A stretch of 64,000 nt of DNA from Streptomyces sp. NBC_00258 (GCF_036182465.1 NZ_CP108081.1:5828001-5892000), one strand, 5' to 3'. Counted from the stretch's first letter, positions 8,960-17,450 are shown. Numbers and translations: made by a program. The notes: generated from the sequence alone by a model not told the origin.

Positions 8960-9649
8960 TCACACGTCCAGCGCCGTCCGCCACTCCCGTACCGCCTCCG
9001 CCGAGACCGGCACGTCCCAGCCGCCGGGCCGTGCCGCTCCCCCGATGTGGAAGGCGTCGACACCGGCGGCCCGCAGCCCCGGCACATGGTCGAGGCGCAG
9101 GCCGCCGCCGACGAGGAGCTGCGGCTCGTACCCCGGTTCGCCGCTGCGGGCCGCCTCCGCGAGGAGGGTGGTCAGGCCCTCGTCCACGCCCGCCGCCGAC
9201 CCCGCCGTGAGGTACGTGTCCAGGCCGGGCAGGTCGGCGAGGCTCTTGCGCAGCGCGTCGCGGTCGGCAGCGCGGTCGATCGCCCGGTGGAACGTCCAGC
9301 GGCAGCCGTCCAGCTCGGCGAGCACCGCGTCGAGCGCGGACAGGTCCGGCTCCCCGGTCTCGTCCAGGAACCCGAGCACGAACTCGTCCGCCCCGGCGGC
9401 CCGCAGCTCCCGCGCCGCCCGCACGAGTCCTCGTACGTCCCCGGCCTCGAAACCGTCGGCCAGGCGCAGCATCACGCGCAGCGAGATACCGACGGCGGCC
9501 CTGATCCCCGCGAAGGTCGCGACCGGCGGGGTCAGCCCGTCGGCGGCCATGTCGGTGACCAGCTCCAGTCGGTCCGCGCCTCCGGCCTCGGCGGCGACCG
9601 CGTCCTCGACACCGAGGGCGATCACCTCCAGGACTGCACGCTCACTCAT
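8960..9649 (-). CDS. cutC: CutC family copper homeostasis protein
   Basis: A 229-residue TIM-barrel protein of normal CutC length. Family signatures are visible: VLEVIALGVEDAVAAEAGGADRLEL at the start, then VMLRLADGF (where the family usually has VMIRPRGGDF), EFVLGFLDETGEPD, WTFHRAIDRAAD, YLTAGSAAGVDEGL and LLVGGGLRLDHVPGL. Cytosolic; historically linked to copper tolerance, but the biochemical role of CutC proteins is unsettled. A DasR-like site lies 24 bp upstream of the start. ATG at 9649. Confidence 0.9.
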   Translation of the reverse strand: MSERAVLEVIALGVEDAVAAEAGGADRLELVTDMAADGLTPPVATFAGIRAAVGISLRVMLRLADGFEAGDVRGLVRAARELRAAGADEFVLGFLDETGEPDLSALDAVLAELDGCRWTFHRAIDRAADRDALRKSLADLPGLDTYLTAGSAAGVDEGLTTLLAEAARSGEPGYEPQLLVGGGLRLDHVPGLRAAGVDAFHIGGAARPGGWDVPVSAEAVREWRTALDV

Positions 9650-9672
9650 AGGACCTCTTCCCTCGGGCGGCT

Positions 9673-9688
9673 ACAGGTCTAGTCCAAT
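9673..9688 (-). promoter_or_regulatory. DasR-like operator upstream of cutC
   Basis: On the minus strand ATTGGACTAGACCTGT, which differs from the 38912-38927 site at only three of sixteen positions and keeps the GGACTAGACC core of the GlcNAc-sensing GntR regulator DasR. Binding is inferred, not shown. Confidence 0.45.
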
Positions 9689-9768
9689 AGTCAGCCTACG
9701 CGCTCGACGCCGCGGACCGACGGACCGGGACCGGTCGGCCGGGCCGGAGCCCGGGGCCGCCGCCGGGG

Positions 9769-10440
9769 TCAGCCGAACAGATCGAGCTCCGCCTCCGTCG
9801 CCCCCGCCAGCTCGTACCGCGTCCCTGTCAGCGGGCGCCCCGCGTGAAGCCGTACGAGAGTGGCCGCGTCGCCGATGTACCGGGCGGGCGGCCGGTCTCC
9901 CGAGGGCGCGCCGAGCAGCAGCGGCTCGTCCACGTCGTCGAGGTCGGCGTGCAGGGCGGGCCGCCCCCGGTCACGGGTGATCCACGCCAACAGGTCGAGC
10001 GCGGGCCCCACTTGGGCACCCGCGTACGCCCCGGGCTCGCCCCAGGCGTCCCGTACGTCCCCCGCGTGCACCCACTCGCCGAGTCCGACCCCGTCCAGCG
10101 CGCCGCCGGCCTTGGCGATCACGGGGCCCGCGTCGGTCATGCCCCGCTCCAGCTCGTCGAGGATCTCCGCGAGGGACCGGCCGGACCGCTCGGCGATGTC
10201 CCGGTCGTTCGCCTCGGGGCTGAACACCCCCTCCTCGTAGCGGCTCTCCACGACCCGCGACAACGCGGCCGAGCAGTGTGCGAGGACGTGTCGCACGGTC
10301 CAGCCCGGACAGCAGGTCCTGACCTCGAAGTCGTGCTCGGGTCGCCCTCGGAGGAAGGGGATCAGGGCGTCCCGTTCTGCGGCCAGGAGACGGCCGGGAA
10401 GTTCCGGATCGCGTACGGGGTGCGTGTCTGCGGCAGTCAT
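9769..10440 (-). CDS. DinB/maleylpyruvate isomerase-like (mycothiol-dependent type) protein
   Basis: 223 residues. The N-terminal half shows the MDMPI/DinB helix bundle with its metal-histidine pattern (CPGWTVRHVLAHC, and LGEWVHAGDVRDAWG further on). The C-terminal region (ARYIGDAATLVRLHAGR) resembles the SCP2/MDMPI_C-like tail. Members use mycothiol as cofactor or act as metal-dependent thiol transferases; the substrate cannot be predicted. Transcribed alone, divergent from the HD-domain gene. Confidence 0.78.
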   Translation of the reverse strand: MTAADTHPVRDPELPGRLLAAERDALIPFLRGRPEHDFEVRTCCPGWTVRHVLAHCSAALSRVVESRYEEGVFSPEANDRDIAERSGRSLAEILDELERGMTDAGPVIAKAGGALDGVGLGEWVHAGDVRDAWGEPGAYAGAQVGPALDLLAWITRDRGRPALHADLDDVDEPLLLGAPSGDRPPARYIGDAATLVRLHAGRPLTGTRYELAGATEAELDLFG

Positions 10441-10504
10441 GGATCCACGCTAGGCGCTCCGCGGGGAGCGGGGTCGTACGGTCGTGGAAAGCCGCGGGCC
10501 GGCT

Positions 10505-10534
10505 GTGGCTGGTCGCGCGGTTCCCCGCGCCCCT
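10505..10534 (+). repeat. Dispersed GC-rich repeat, short form (copy 3)
   Basis: TGGCTGGTCGCGCGGTTCCC then CGCGCCCCTG, one base different from the usual core. Unusually, it sits in a divergent promoter region (DinB-like gene / HD gene). Confidence 0.8.
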
Positions 10535-10590
10535 GAAGGGGCGCTGAGGGCCCCCGGTACATGGAGAGTGGACCGGCGGAGAATGACCCC

Positions 10591-11271
10591 ATGGCAAACA
10601 TCGACGCCCCTGACACCACCGACCCGCTTGGCGCCCTGCGCTCCCGCTGGTTCCGTGCCCTGGAAGGGGCCCGTGACGACGGGGCCCAGGTGGACCCCGC
10701 CCCCTACGCCGACAACCTCATCTCCCGCTGGTCCGAGCCGCAGCGGCGGTATCACACGGTCGAGCATCTGACGGCGGTCCTGGACCACATCGATGTGCTG
10801 GAGGCGCACGAGAAGTACGCGGGCGACGCGGACCTGGTCCGGCTGGCCGCGTGGTTCCATGACGCGGTCTATCTCCCGGACCGTTCCGAGAACGAGGAGC
10901 GGTCCGCCCGGCTCGCCGAGCGCGCGCTTCCCGAGACCGGTGTCTCCGCGGCCGGCACGGCGGAGGTCGCCCGCCTGGTCCGCCTCACCGTCACGCACGC
11001 CCCGGCCGACGACGACCCCAACGGCCAGGTGCTCTGCGACGCCGACCTGGCGATCCTCGCCGCGCCCCCGGCCGCGTACGCCGCCTACACGGCCGCCGTC
11101 CGCGAGGAGTACGCCTTCGTCCCGCCGGACGCCTTCCGCGAGGGCCGCGCGGCGATCCTGCGGCAGCTTCTGGAACTGCCCCGCCTCTTCCACACCCCGT
11201 ACGGGACAAGGGAATGGGAGGGTCCGGCACGCCTGAACCTGGAGTCGGAGCTCAACCGGTTGACGGGCTGA
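10591..11271 (+). CDS. HD-domain metal-dependent phosphohydrolase-like protein
   Basis: 226 residues from ATG 10591, with GGAG about nine bases upstream; the ATG at 10561 lacks an RBS. The HD signature is present: YHTVEHLTAVLDH (first His), AAWFHDAVY (His-Asp pair) and LCDADLAIL (late Asp). The family hydrolyses phosphate esters of nucleotides or unknown substrates with a divalent metal in the cytoplasm. No extra domain. The MFS gene follows by 48 bp and may be cotranscribed. Confidence 0.83.
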   Translation: MANIDAPDTTDPLGALRSRWFRALEGARDDGAQVDPAPYADNLISRWSEPQRRYHTVEHLTAVLDHIDVLEAHEKYAGDADLVRLAAWFHDAVYLPDRSENEERSARLAERALPETGVSAAGTAEVARLVRLTVTHAPADDDPNGQVLCDADLAILAAPPAAYAAYTAAVREEYAFVPPDAFREGRAAILRQLLELPRLFHTPYGTREWEGPARLNLESELNRLTG

Positions 11272-11319
11272 ACGGCACCGGATGGAATGACAGGCCCATC
11301 CCTGAGGTTGGCACCTGAT

Positions 11320-12639
11320 ATGCCCGTCCCCACGAGCGCCGGCTCCGCCACGCCCACCCGCACCGCCACCCGCACCCGCATGCCCCTGGCCGTCTACGTC
11401 CTCGGGCTCTCCGTCTTCGCACTGGGCACCAGTGAGTTCATGCTCTCCGGCCTGCTGCCGGCCGTCGCGGACGACATGAACGTGTCGATTCCGCGCGCGG
11501 GGCTGCTGATATCCGCCTTCGCCGTCGGCATGGTGGTGGGCGCGCCGCTGCTGGCCGTGGCGACGCTCCGGCTGCCCCGCCGTACGACCCTGATCTCGCT
11601 CATCGCGGTCTTCGGGGTGGGCCAGATCGCGGGCGCCCTCGCCCCGAACTACGCCGTGCTCTTCGCGTCCCGTGTCGTGAGCGCGCTGGCCTGCGCCGGG
11701 TTCTGGGCGGTCGGCGCGGCCGTGGCCATCGCCATGGTTCCGGTGAACGCCCGGGCCCGTGCCCTGGCCGTGATGATCGGCGGCCTGTCCATCGCGAACG
11801 TCCTCGGTGTCCCGGCGGGCGCCTTCCTGGGCGAGAGCCTCGGCTGGCGTTCGGCGTTCTGGGCGGTCGGCGCTGCCTCCGCGGTCGCGCTGGTCGGAGT
11901 GGCCACGCTCATCCCCCGTATCCCGCTCCCCGACGAGAAGCCGCAGCTCAGGCGGGAGCTGCGGATCTACCGCGACCGGCAGGTCTGGCTCTCCATCTCG
12001 CTGATCGCGTTCGCCGCGGGCGGTGTCTTCTGTGCGTTCAGCTATCTCGCGCCACTGCTGACCGACGTGTCCGGGCTCGACGACAGCTGGGTGCCCGTGG
12101 TGCTCGGTCTGTTCGGCGTCGGGGCGCTGATCGGCACGATGATCGGGGGCCGGATCGCGGACGCGCACCTCTTCGGGGTGCTGCTCTCCGGTATCGCGGC
12201 CTCGTCCGTGCTGCTGGTCGCGCTGGCGCTGCTCGGGCAGTACGCCGTCGCCGCCGTCACGCTCGCCTTCCTCCTCGGTGTCTCCGCCTTCTACACGGCC
12301 CCGGCCCTGAACGCCCGGATGTTCAACGTCGCGGGCAAGGCCCCGACCCTGGCCGGTGCCACCACCACGGCCGCGTTCAACCTCGGCAACACCGGCGGCC
12401 CCTGGATCGGCGGTGCCGTCATCGACGCGGGCCTCGGCTTCGCCTCCCCGGCCTGGGCGGGCGCGGCCCTGACGGTCACGGCGGGCGCGGTGACGGCGGT
12501 CTCGCTGCGCCTGCACCGGCGTACGGCGGCCTCGCGCGTGGTGATCGCCGGAGCCCCGGCAGCCTCCACAGCCACGGCAGCCTCTACGGCCGCCACAGCC
12601 GCCAACGAGCCGATTAATCAGTCTCGTTCGGCGAACTGA
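11320..12639 (+). CDS. MFS efflux transporter (Cmx/CmrA chloramphenicol-type family)
   Basis: About 439 residues with twelve predicted membrane helices. The N-terminal part carries the drug/proton antiporter features (VLGLSVFALGTSEFMLSGLLP, then VGAPLLAVATLRLPRR as motif A, then GVPAGAFLGESLGWRSAFW). It ends in an Ala/Thr-rich cytosolic tail (repeated AASTATAA). The best match is the Cmx/CmrA group of chloramphenicol exporters, but the substrate is unproven. The start is either 11287 or 11320; the second has GAGG upstream and is preferred. Confidence 0.87.
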   Translation: MPVPTSAGSATPTRTATRTRMPLAVYVLGLSVFALGTSEFMLSGLLPAVADDMNVSIPRAGLLISAFAVGMVVGAPLLAVATLRLPRRTTLISLIAVFGVGQIAGALAPNYAVLFASRVVSALACAGFWAVGAAVAIAMVPVNARARALAVMIGGLSIANVLGVPAGAFLGESLGWRSAFWAVGAASAVALVGVATLIPRIPLPDEKPQLRRELRIYRDRQVWLSISLIAFAAGGVFCAFSYLAPLLTDVSGLDDSWVPVVLGLFGVGALIGTMIGGRIADAHLFGVLLSGIAASSVLLVALALLGQYAVAAVTLAFLLGVSAFYTAPALNARMFNVAGKAPTLAGATTTAAFNLGNTGGPWIGGAVIDAGLGFASPAWAGAALTVTAGAVTAVSLRLHRRTAASRVVIAGAPAASTATAASTAATAANEPINQSRSAN

Positions 12640-12657
12640 TCACCTATTGTCACCGGC

Positions 12658-13752
12658 ATGCTGGCTATGGGCGGGGATCAGGTGGAAGAGGCCGTCGCGG
12701 ACGCGGTGGCGGTGCTGCGGCGGGTGGCCGACCGGGACTGGAGCGTCAAGGCGGGCCGTCTGGACTGGAGTTGTCGTAGGACGGCGGAGCACATCGCGTC
12801 GGACTGCATCGCGTACGCGGGGCAGTTGGCGGGCCTCCCCACCGACCGTTACGTGCCGTTCGACATCACGTTCGACGAGTGCGAGAGCCCCGAGGACGTC
12901 CTCCAGGTCGTCGAGGCGACCGGCACCCTGCTCGCGGCCGCCGTCCGCACCGCCCCGCGCGAGGCCCGCGCCTTCCACCCGTACCCCTTCCGCAGCGCGA
13001 ACCGCGAGGGCTTCGCCGCGATGGGCGTCACCGAGGTGCTCGCGCACACGCACGACATCGCCGAGGGCCTGGGCATCGCGTACGAGCCCCCGGCCGCGCT
13101 CTGCGAGGCGGTGCTCACCCGGATCTTCCCGCAGGTCAGGCCCGCGCCCGGCGCCGACCACTGGCGCACGCTCCTGTGGGCCACGGGCCGCGGCGACCTG
13201 CCCGGCCGCGCGCCCCTCACCACCTGGCGCTGGAACAACAACCTCGTGATCCCTGCCGACCGCCTCACCCTCCAGGGCGTCACCCCCGCGGCCGCCGCCG
13301 ACCTCCGCACGGGCGGCACCGGCGGCTTCGAGTGGATCGAGGGCGGCCCCTTCGAGGGCACCCGGGACGCCGCCGGCATGGTGACGAAGGCGTACGAGGC
13401 CGGGGTGCACCGACCGGAGTTCGGCCTGTTCGTCCTCGTACGCCGCGAGGACGGCCGCGCGGTCGGCGGCATGGGCTTCCACGGCTCCCCGGACGAGGAC
13501 GGCCGCGCCGAGGTCGGCTACGACCTGGCCGAGTCCGCCCGCGGCAACGGCTACGCCGCCGAGGCCCTGCGCACCCTGTCCGCCTGGGCCCTCTCCCGCG
13601 ACGACGTCACGTCCCTGTTCGCCACGGTGGACCGCGTCAACGCCCCTTCCCAGAACGTGCTGTCACGCGCGGGCTTCACCCGGGTGAGCGGGGCGGGCGA
13701 GGGCGGAGAGGGAGAGGGCGGGGAGCAGTACGCGTACGAGCTGCGGGGCTGA
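12658..13752 (+). CDS. DinB-like domain fused to GNAT acetyltransferase
   Basis: 364 residues in one frame. Residues 1-190 form a DinB/maleylpyruvate-isomerase-like helix bundle (WSCRRTAEHIASDCIAYAGQLAGL, EVLAHTHDIAEGLG). Residues 205-364 are a RimJ/RimL-type N-acetyltransferase with the acetyl-CoA loop (DLAESARGNGYAAEALRTL) and NAPSQNVLSRAGF. The fusion suggests acetylation coupled to recognition by, or thiol chemistry of, the DinB part; the substrate is unknown. Starts 18 bp after the MFS gene with no obvious RBS, so ATG 12658 or 12667 is possible. Confidence 0.82.
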   Translation: MLAMGGDQVEEAVADAVAVLRRVADRDWSVKAGRLDWSCRRTAEHIASDCIAYAGQLAGLPTDRYVPFDITFDECESPEDVLQVVEATGTLLAAAVRTAPREARAFHPYPFRSANREGFAAMGVTEVLAHTHDIAEGLGIAYEPPAALCEAVLTRIFPQVRPAPGADHWRTLLWATGRGDLPGRAPLTTWRWNNNLVIPADRLTLQGVTPAAAADLRTGGTGGFEWIEGGPFEGTRDAAGMVTKAYEAGVHRPEFGLFVLVRREDGRAVGGMGFHGSPDEDGRAEVGYDLAESARGNGYAAEALRTLSAWALSRDDVTSLFATVDRVNAPSQNVLSRAGFTRVSGAGEGGEGEGGEQYAYELRG

Positions 13753-13805
13753 TCGCCGCGCGAGCGACGGCTGCCGCGACCGATGCCGGAAAGGTGTCGG
13801 GCCCG

Positions 13806-14081
13806 TCAACTCCCGGGAACAGCACGCCCCTTGGGTCTGCGCAGCCCCGAAGCGAGCAGCAGCCGCACCACCTCGCGGCTGCGGACCTCCACCGCTCCGG
13901 CCGCGACCGCGTCCTCGTACCGGTGCGAGGGGATGTCGTAGTGATCACGCTCGAAGGCCTTGGCGGGGGCGCCCAGCCGGCGGGCGAAGTCGTGCAGTTC
14001 GTCGTACGAGACGTCGCTGACGAGGTGGGACCACATGCGGCCGTGCCCCGGCCAGTCGGGCGGGTCGATGTAGACGGTCAC
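13806..14081 (-). CDS. DUF4031 family protein
   Basis: 91 residues from GTG 14081 (VTVYIDPPDWPGHGRMWSHL), the characteristic DUF4031 opening, followed by SDVSYDELHDFARRLG and FERDHYDIPSHRYEDA. The GTG overlaps the stop of the upstream gene in a GTGA arrangement, so the two are translationally coupled. Conserved His/Asp/Tyr residues suggest an enzyme, but the function of the family is unknown. Convergent with the DinB-GNAT gene. Confidence 0.82.
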   Translation of the reverse strand: MTVYIDPPDWPGHGRMWSHLVSDVSYDELHDFARRLGAPAKAFERDHYDIPSHRYEDAVAAGAVEVRSREVVRLLLASGLRRPKGRAVPGS

Positions 14082-14491
14082 GAGGAGAGCGTCCCCCCAC
14101 CGGTCCCGCCGCCGGCCGCCTTGAGCGCGCCCACCGCCGAGACCTTCACTCCCGCCTTGTGGCACACCCAGTGCGGGTCGGCCCCCAACTCCGGCTCCAC
14201 TTCCAGGGCATGGGGGTCACCGGCACCGCAGACGGGACACAACGGCCACCGCCCGTACCGCTCCAGGAGCGCGTCCTGTACGTCCTGGGCGACGAGCCCC
14301 GCCACATAGTCGACCCCCTCCGGCCACTGCTCCACCCACCAGCGCCGCTGCACCACGGACTCCTCGACGAACGAGACGACGTCCGGGTCGGCAACCTCAC
14401 CGGCCGCAAGATCGGCAAGCACAAGCGCCCGCGCCGCGTGCAACGCCTGCTCCAAGGGACTGATGGGATGGGGAGAGGGCGGAGAATCCAT
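14078..14491 (-). CDS. Hypothetical protein with a CPVCG motif
   Basis: 137 residues from ATG 14491 (MDSPPSPHPISPLEQ). A helical N-terminal part (LEQALHAARALVLADLAAGEV, FVEESVVQRRWWVEQW) precedes a CPVCGAGDPH segment and, about twenty residues on, a lone Cys-His (WVCHKAG), which could bind one zinc. Its stop overlaps the start of the DUF4031 gene by four bases, so they form a two-gene unit. Function unknown. Confidence 0.7.
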   Translation of the reverse strand: MDSPPSPHPISPLEQALHAARALVLADLAAGEVADPDVVSFVEESVVQRRWWVEQWPEGVDYVAGLVAQDVQDALLERYGRWPLCPVCGAGDPHALEVEPELGADPHWVCHKAGVKVSAVGALKAAGGGTGGGTLSS

Positions 14492-14535
14492 ACGTCCATT
14501 GTGCGCCAACCGAGCAGCGCGGCGCCGGGCCCCGT

Positions 14536-14592
14536 AGGGGCGCGGGCTGTATACATGTGCGGCTCCGCCGCGTGGCGCGACAAGCCCCCACC
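14536..14592 (+). repeat. Dispersed repeat, long form (copy 4)
   Basis: Begins AGGGGCGCGGGCTGTATACA, contains GTGCGGCTCCGCCGCG and ends GCGCGACAAGCCCCCACC. It is a diverged relative of the two long copies flanking otsA, located in the divergent spacer upstream of rpiR. Confidence 0.75.
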
Positions 14593-14634
14593 GGCCCGCG
14601 GACGCAGCACCCACCCCCTTGACCCTCCCCCGTG

Positions 14635-14682
14635 GCGAAAATATCTTTCATACGTGACCCACGAAGTGAAGGAAATTTTCGC
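14635..14682 (+). promoter_or_regulatory. Inverted repeat at the rpiR start, likely autoregulatory operator
   Basis: Left arm GCGAAAATATCTTTC (14635-14649) and right arm GAAGGAAATTTTCGC (14668-14682) are inverted repeats matching at 13 of 15 positions. The left arm itself reads GAAA-N5-TTTC, a layout common for RpiR-family sites. It spans the proposed GTG start at 14654, an AT-rich island in very GC-rich DNA. Confidence 0.55.
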
Positions 14683-15571
14683 GGGCGAAGCCCCGCCGGC
14701 CCCCGCGGCCCTCGCAGCGAAGGTGCGCACACTCGCCCCTTCCATGACCCGCTCCATGCAGCGCGTCGCCGAGGCCGTGGCCGCCGACCCCGCCGGCTGC
14801 GCGGCCCTCACGGTCACCGGCCTCGCGGAACTGACCGGCACCAGCGAGGCGACAGTCGTCCGCACGGCCCGCCTCCTCGGCTACCCCGGCTACCGCGACC
14901 TCCGCTTGGCCCTCGCCGGACTCGCCGCCCAGCAGCAGTCGGGCCGCGCCCCCGCCGTGACGGCAGACATCGCGGTCGACGACCCGATCGCGGACGTGGT
15001 CGCCAAGCTCGCGTACGACGAGCAGCAGACGCTCGCCGACACGGCGGCCGGGCTGGACACGGTCCAGCTCGGCGCGGCGGTAGGTGCCCTCGCGGCCGCC
15101 CGCCGTATCGACGTGTACGGCGTCGGGGCGTCCGGCCTCGTCGCGCAGGACCTCACCCAGAAGCTCCTGCGGATCGGACTCATAGCGCAGGCGCACAGCG
15201 ACCCGCATCTCGCGGTGACCAACGCCGTGCAGCTGCGGGCCAAGGACGTGGCGATCTCGATCACGCACTCCGGGTCGACGGGGGATGTCATCGAGCCGTT
15301 GCGGGTCGCGTTCGAACACGGGGCCACGACGGTCGCGATAACCGGGCGTCCGGACGGTCCCGTCACCCAGTACGCGGATCACATCCTCACCACGTCCACG
15401 GCTCGGGAGAGCGAGCTGCGGCCGGCGGCGATGTCCTCGCGGACGAGTCAGCTGCTGGTGGTGGACTGTCTGTTCATCGGGGTCGCGCAGAGGACGTACG
15501 AGACTGCGGCGCCCGCGTTGTCGGCGTCGTACGAGGCGTTGGCCCATCGCCACCGGAGCGGTTCGCGCTAG
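14654..15571 (+). CDS. RpiR family transcriptional regulator (HTH + SIS)
   Basis: About 305 residues. An N-terminal HTH_6 domain (SMQRVAEAVAADPAGCAALTV, LTGTSEATVVRTARLLGYPGY) is followed by a SIS sugar-isomerase fold (RIDVYGVGASGLVAQDLTQKLLRIG, AISITHSGSTGDVIEPLR) that senses phosphosugars. It sits directly upstream of murQ, so MurNAc-6-P or a related amino-sugar phosphate is the likely effector. GTG 14654 is chosen from homology of the reading frame; there is no RBS, and an inverted repeat overlaps the start. A later GTG at 14666 is an alternative. Confidence 0.87.
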   Translation: MTHEVKEIFAGEAPPAPAALAAKVRTLAPSMTRSMQRVAEAVAADPAGCAALTVTGLAELTGTSEATVVRTARLLGYPGYRDLRLALAGLAAQQQSGRAPAVTADIAVDDPIADVVAKLAYDEQQTLADTAAGLDTVQLGAAVGALAAARRIDVYGVGASGLVAQDLTQKLLRIGLIAQAHSDPHLAVTNAVQLRAKDVAISITHSGSTGDVIEPLRVAFEHGATTVAITGRPDGPVTQYADHILTTSTARESELRPAAMSSRTSQLLVVDCLFIGVAQRTYETAAPALSASYEALAHRHRSGSR

Positions 15572-15609
15572 CGCTCGCTCGGGTGCCGTTATCTGTCTGC
15601 GGGTGTGTG

Positions 15610-15639
15610 GGGGCTGGTCGCGCAGTTCCCCGCGCCCCT
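15610..15639 (+). repeat. Dispersed GC-rich repeat, short form (copy 5)
   Basis: GGGGCTGGTCGCGCAGTTCC then CCGCGCCCCT, between rpiR and murQ. It would form a hairpin in the intergenic RNA if the two genes are cotranscribed. Confidence 0.85.
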
Positions 15640-15710
15640 TACGGGGCCCGCCCGGCCGAACCCGGAAAATCAAGCACCAGACAGCCCAGCACCAGAAAGA
15701 GCCGTCGTAC

Positions 15711-16694
15711 ATGACCTCCAGCGCCGATGCCACCGACGCCCCCTCTCACTCCTCGCACTCCGCCCCCTCCGACTACCGTGATGTGCGGGCCGAGTTGGAG
15801 AGTCTGACCACTGAGGCCTTTCGGCCCGAGCTGTCCGAGATCGATCAGTTGCCGACGCTCGACATCGCGAAGCTCATGAACGGGGAGGACGCGACCGTGC
15901 CGGGCGCGGTCGCCGCGCAGCTGCCGGGCATCGCGGCGGCGATCGACGCCATCGCGGAGCGGATGGGGCGGGGCGGGCGGCTCGTCTACGCGGGTGCCGG
16001 AACCGCCGGCCGGCTCGGGGTGCTGGACGCGTCCGAGTGCCCGCCCACCTTCAACACCGACCCCTCCGAGGTCGTCGGCCTGGTCGCGGGCGGCCCGGCG
16101 GCGATGACGACGTCGATCGAGGGCGCGGAGGACTCGGCGGAACTGGCCGTGGAGGACCTCTCCGCCCTGGACCTCACGGCGGACGACGTGGTCGTCGGAG
16201 TCTCCGCCTCGGGCCGCACCCCGTACGCGATCGGTGCCGTGGAGCACGCGCGGGCGCTCGGTGCCCTCACGGTCGGCCTGTCCTGCAACGCGGGCAGCGC
16301 CCTGGCGGCGGCGGCCGACCACGGCATCGAGGTGGTCGTGGGCCCCGAGCTGCTGACCGGCTCCACCCGCCTGAAGGCCGGCACGGCACAGAAGCTCGTC
16401 CTCAACATGCTCTCGACGATCACGATGATCCGCCTGGGCAAGACGTACGGGAACCTGATGGTCGACGTACGCGCCTCGAACGAGAAGCTGCGGGCCCGCT
16501 CCCGCCGAATCGTCTCGCTCGCCACCGGCGCCTCCGACGAGGAGATCGAGACGGCCCTCGCGGCGACCGACGGCGAGGTCAAGAACGCCATCCTCACCAT
16601 CCTGGGCAACGTGGACGGCCCGACGGCGGCCCGCCTCCTGGAGGAGAGCGACGGCCACCTGAGAGCGGCCCTGGCAGCGGCACCCCGCCTCTGA
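15711..16694 (+). CDS. murQ: N-acetylmuramic acid 6-phosphate etherase
   Basis: 327 residues. MurQ cleaves the lactyl ether of MurNAc-6-P to GlcNAc-6-P and D-lactate in cell-wall recycling. Visible signatures: LTTEAFRP, RLVYAGAGTAGRLGVLDASECPPTF (substrate loop with catalytic Glu), IEGAEDS, VVGVSASGRTPY (SIS phosphosugar loop) and SCNAGS, then TGSTRLKAGTAQK. ATG at 15711; the Ser/Ala/His-rich first 20 residues are a lineage-specific leader. Its product feeds the NagA step encoded at 39935-41164. Confidence 0.95.
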   Translation: MTSSADATDAPSHSSHSAPSDYRDVRAELESLTTEAFRPELSEIDQLPTLDIAKLMNGEDATVPGAVAAQLPGIAAAIDAIAERMGRGGRLVYAGAGTAGRLGVLDASECPPTFNTDPSEVVGLVAGGPAAMTTSIEGAEDSAELAVEDLSALDLTADDVVVGVSASGRTPYAIGAVEHARALGALTVGLSCNAGSALAAAADHGIEVVVGPELLTGSTRLKAGTAQKLVLNMLSTITMIRLGKTYGNLMVDVRASNEKLRARSRRIVSLATGASDEEIETALAATDGEVKNAILTILGNVDGPTAARLLEESDGHLRAALAAAPRL

Positions 16695-16768
16695 GTCCTT
16701 GGCTCTCCCCGGACTGTCAGTGGGTCGTGCGAGGGTGGAGGAGCCAAAAGGGAAGGGACGCCAAAACC

Positions 16769-17356
16769 GTGAACCACGCGCAACTGACCGCTCTGGGCCG
16801 CGCCCTGCGGGTGCTCGGCGAGCACGGGGACGCCCTGTCCTCCGACACGCAGGACGCGAAACTGCACGAGGTGAAGGCCGACCTCAAGCGGGCCCTCGAC
16901 CTGCTGGAGGAGACCGTCACGACAGCGGCCCCGACCACGCGGTGCCCGGAGCACCCCACGGGCCCGGTCGACCAGGACGCTCCGGACCTGTGCCTGCTCT
17001 GCGAGACCCGTCGCCGCCTCGCCCGCCGTTCGAAGGTCGACGACTCGTTCCCGCAGGGCCGTCCGACCGCCCCGGACGAGATCGTGGAGCGCACGAAGTC
17101 GCGTTACGGCGTACGGGGCGACCGGCCCCAGCCCCAGCAGCGCTGGCTCCCCGAGCTGTGGACCGGCCAGACCTGGCAGCTCTGCGGCACCCCCCGCCGC
17201 GACAAGCAGGAGGCGGAGCTGTACCTCTCCGCCCAGCGTCGGGGCCCCCGCCCGAGCATGGCCTACCGCCTGGTGCACGAGTTCACCGACTACGAGGTGC
17301 TACGGATCTGGGGCACCCCGGTGAAGATCGACATCGAACCGATGGGAAATCTGTAG
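16769..17356 (+). CDS. Conserved hypothetical protein with CxxC motif
   Basis: 195 residues from GTG 16769, with a GGAAGGGA site upstream. The N-terminal helix region (HAQLTALGRALRVLGEHGD, ELKRALDLLEE-like) precedes a cysteine cluster (TRCPEHPTG ... LCLLCETRRR) that could hold zinc. The C-terminal half is Trp/Arg rich (RWLPELWTGQTWQLCGTPRR) and ends with a beta-rich segment. No enzyme motif is recognised. It stands alone between murQ and the hydrolase. Confidence 0.68.
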   Translation: MNHAQLTALGRALRVLGEHGDALSSDTQDAKLHEVKADLKRALDLLEETVTTAAPTTRCPEHPTGPVDQDAPDLCLLCETRRRLARRSKVDDSFPQGRPTAPDEIVERTKSRYGVRGDRPQPQQRWLPELWTGQTWQLCGTPRRDKQEAELYLSAQRRGPRPSMAYRLVHEFTDYEVLRIWGTPVKIDIEPMGNL

Positions 17357-17450
17357 CCCGCGAAAAGCATCGCCGGGACCACCGGGATCGCAGACATCGC
17401 AAGGACGGCCGGGATCGCCGACATCGCCGGCTTCCCGATAATCCCTTTGC

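Noticed and set aside
15603..15711. A longer MurQ starting within the repeat copy 5
   Set aside because: The extra 36 residues are encoded by the dispersed repeat and the spacer and lack an RBS; ATG 15711 gives the family length.
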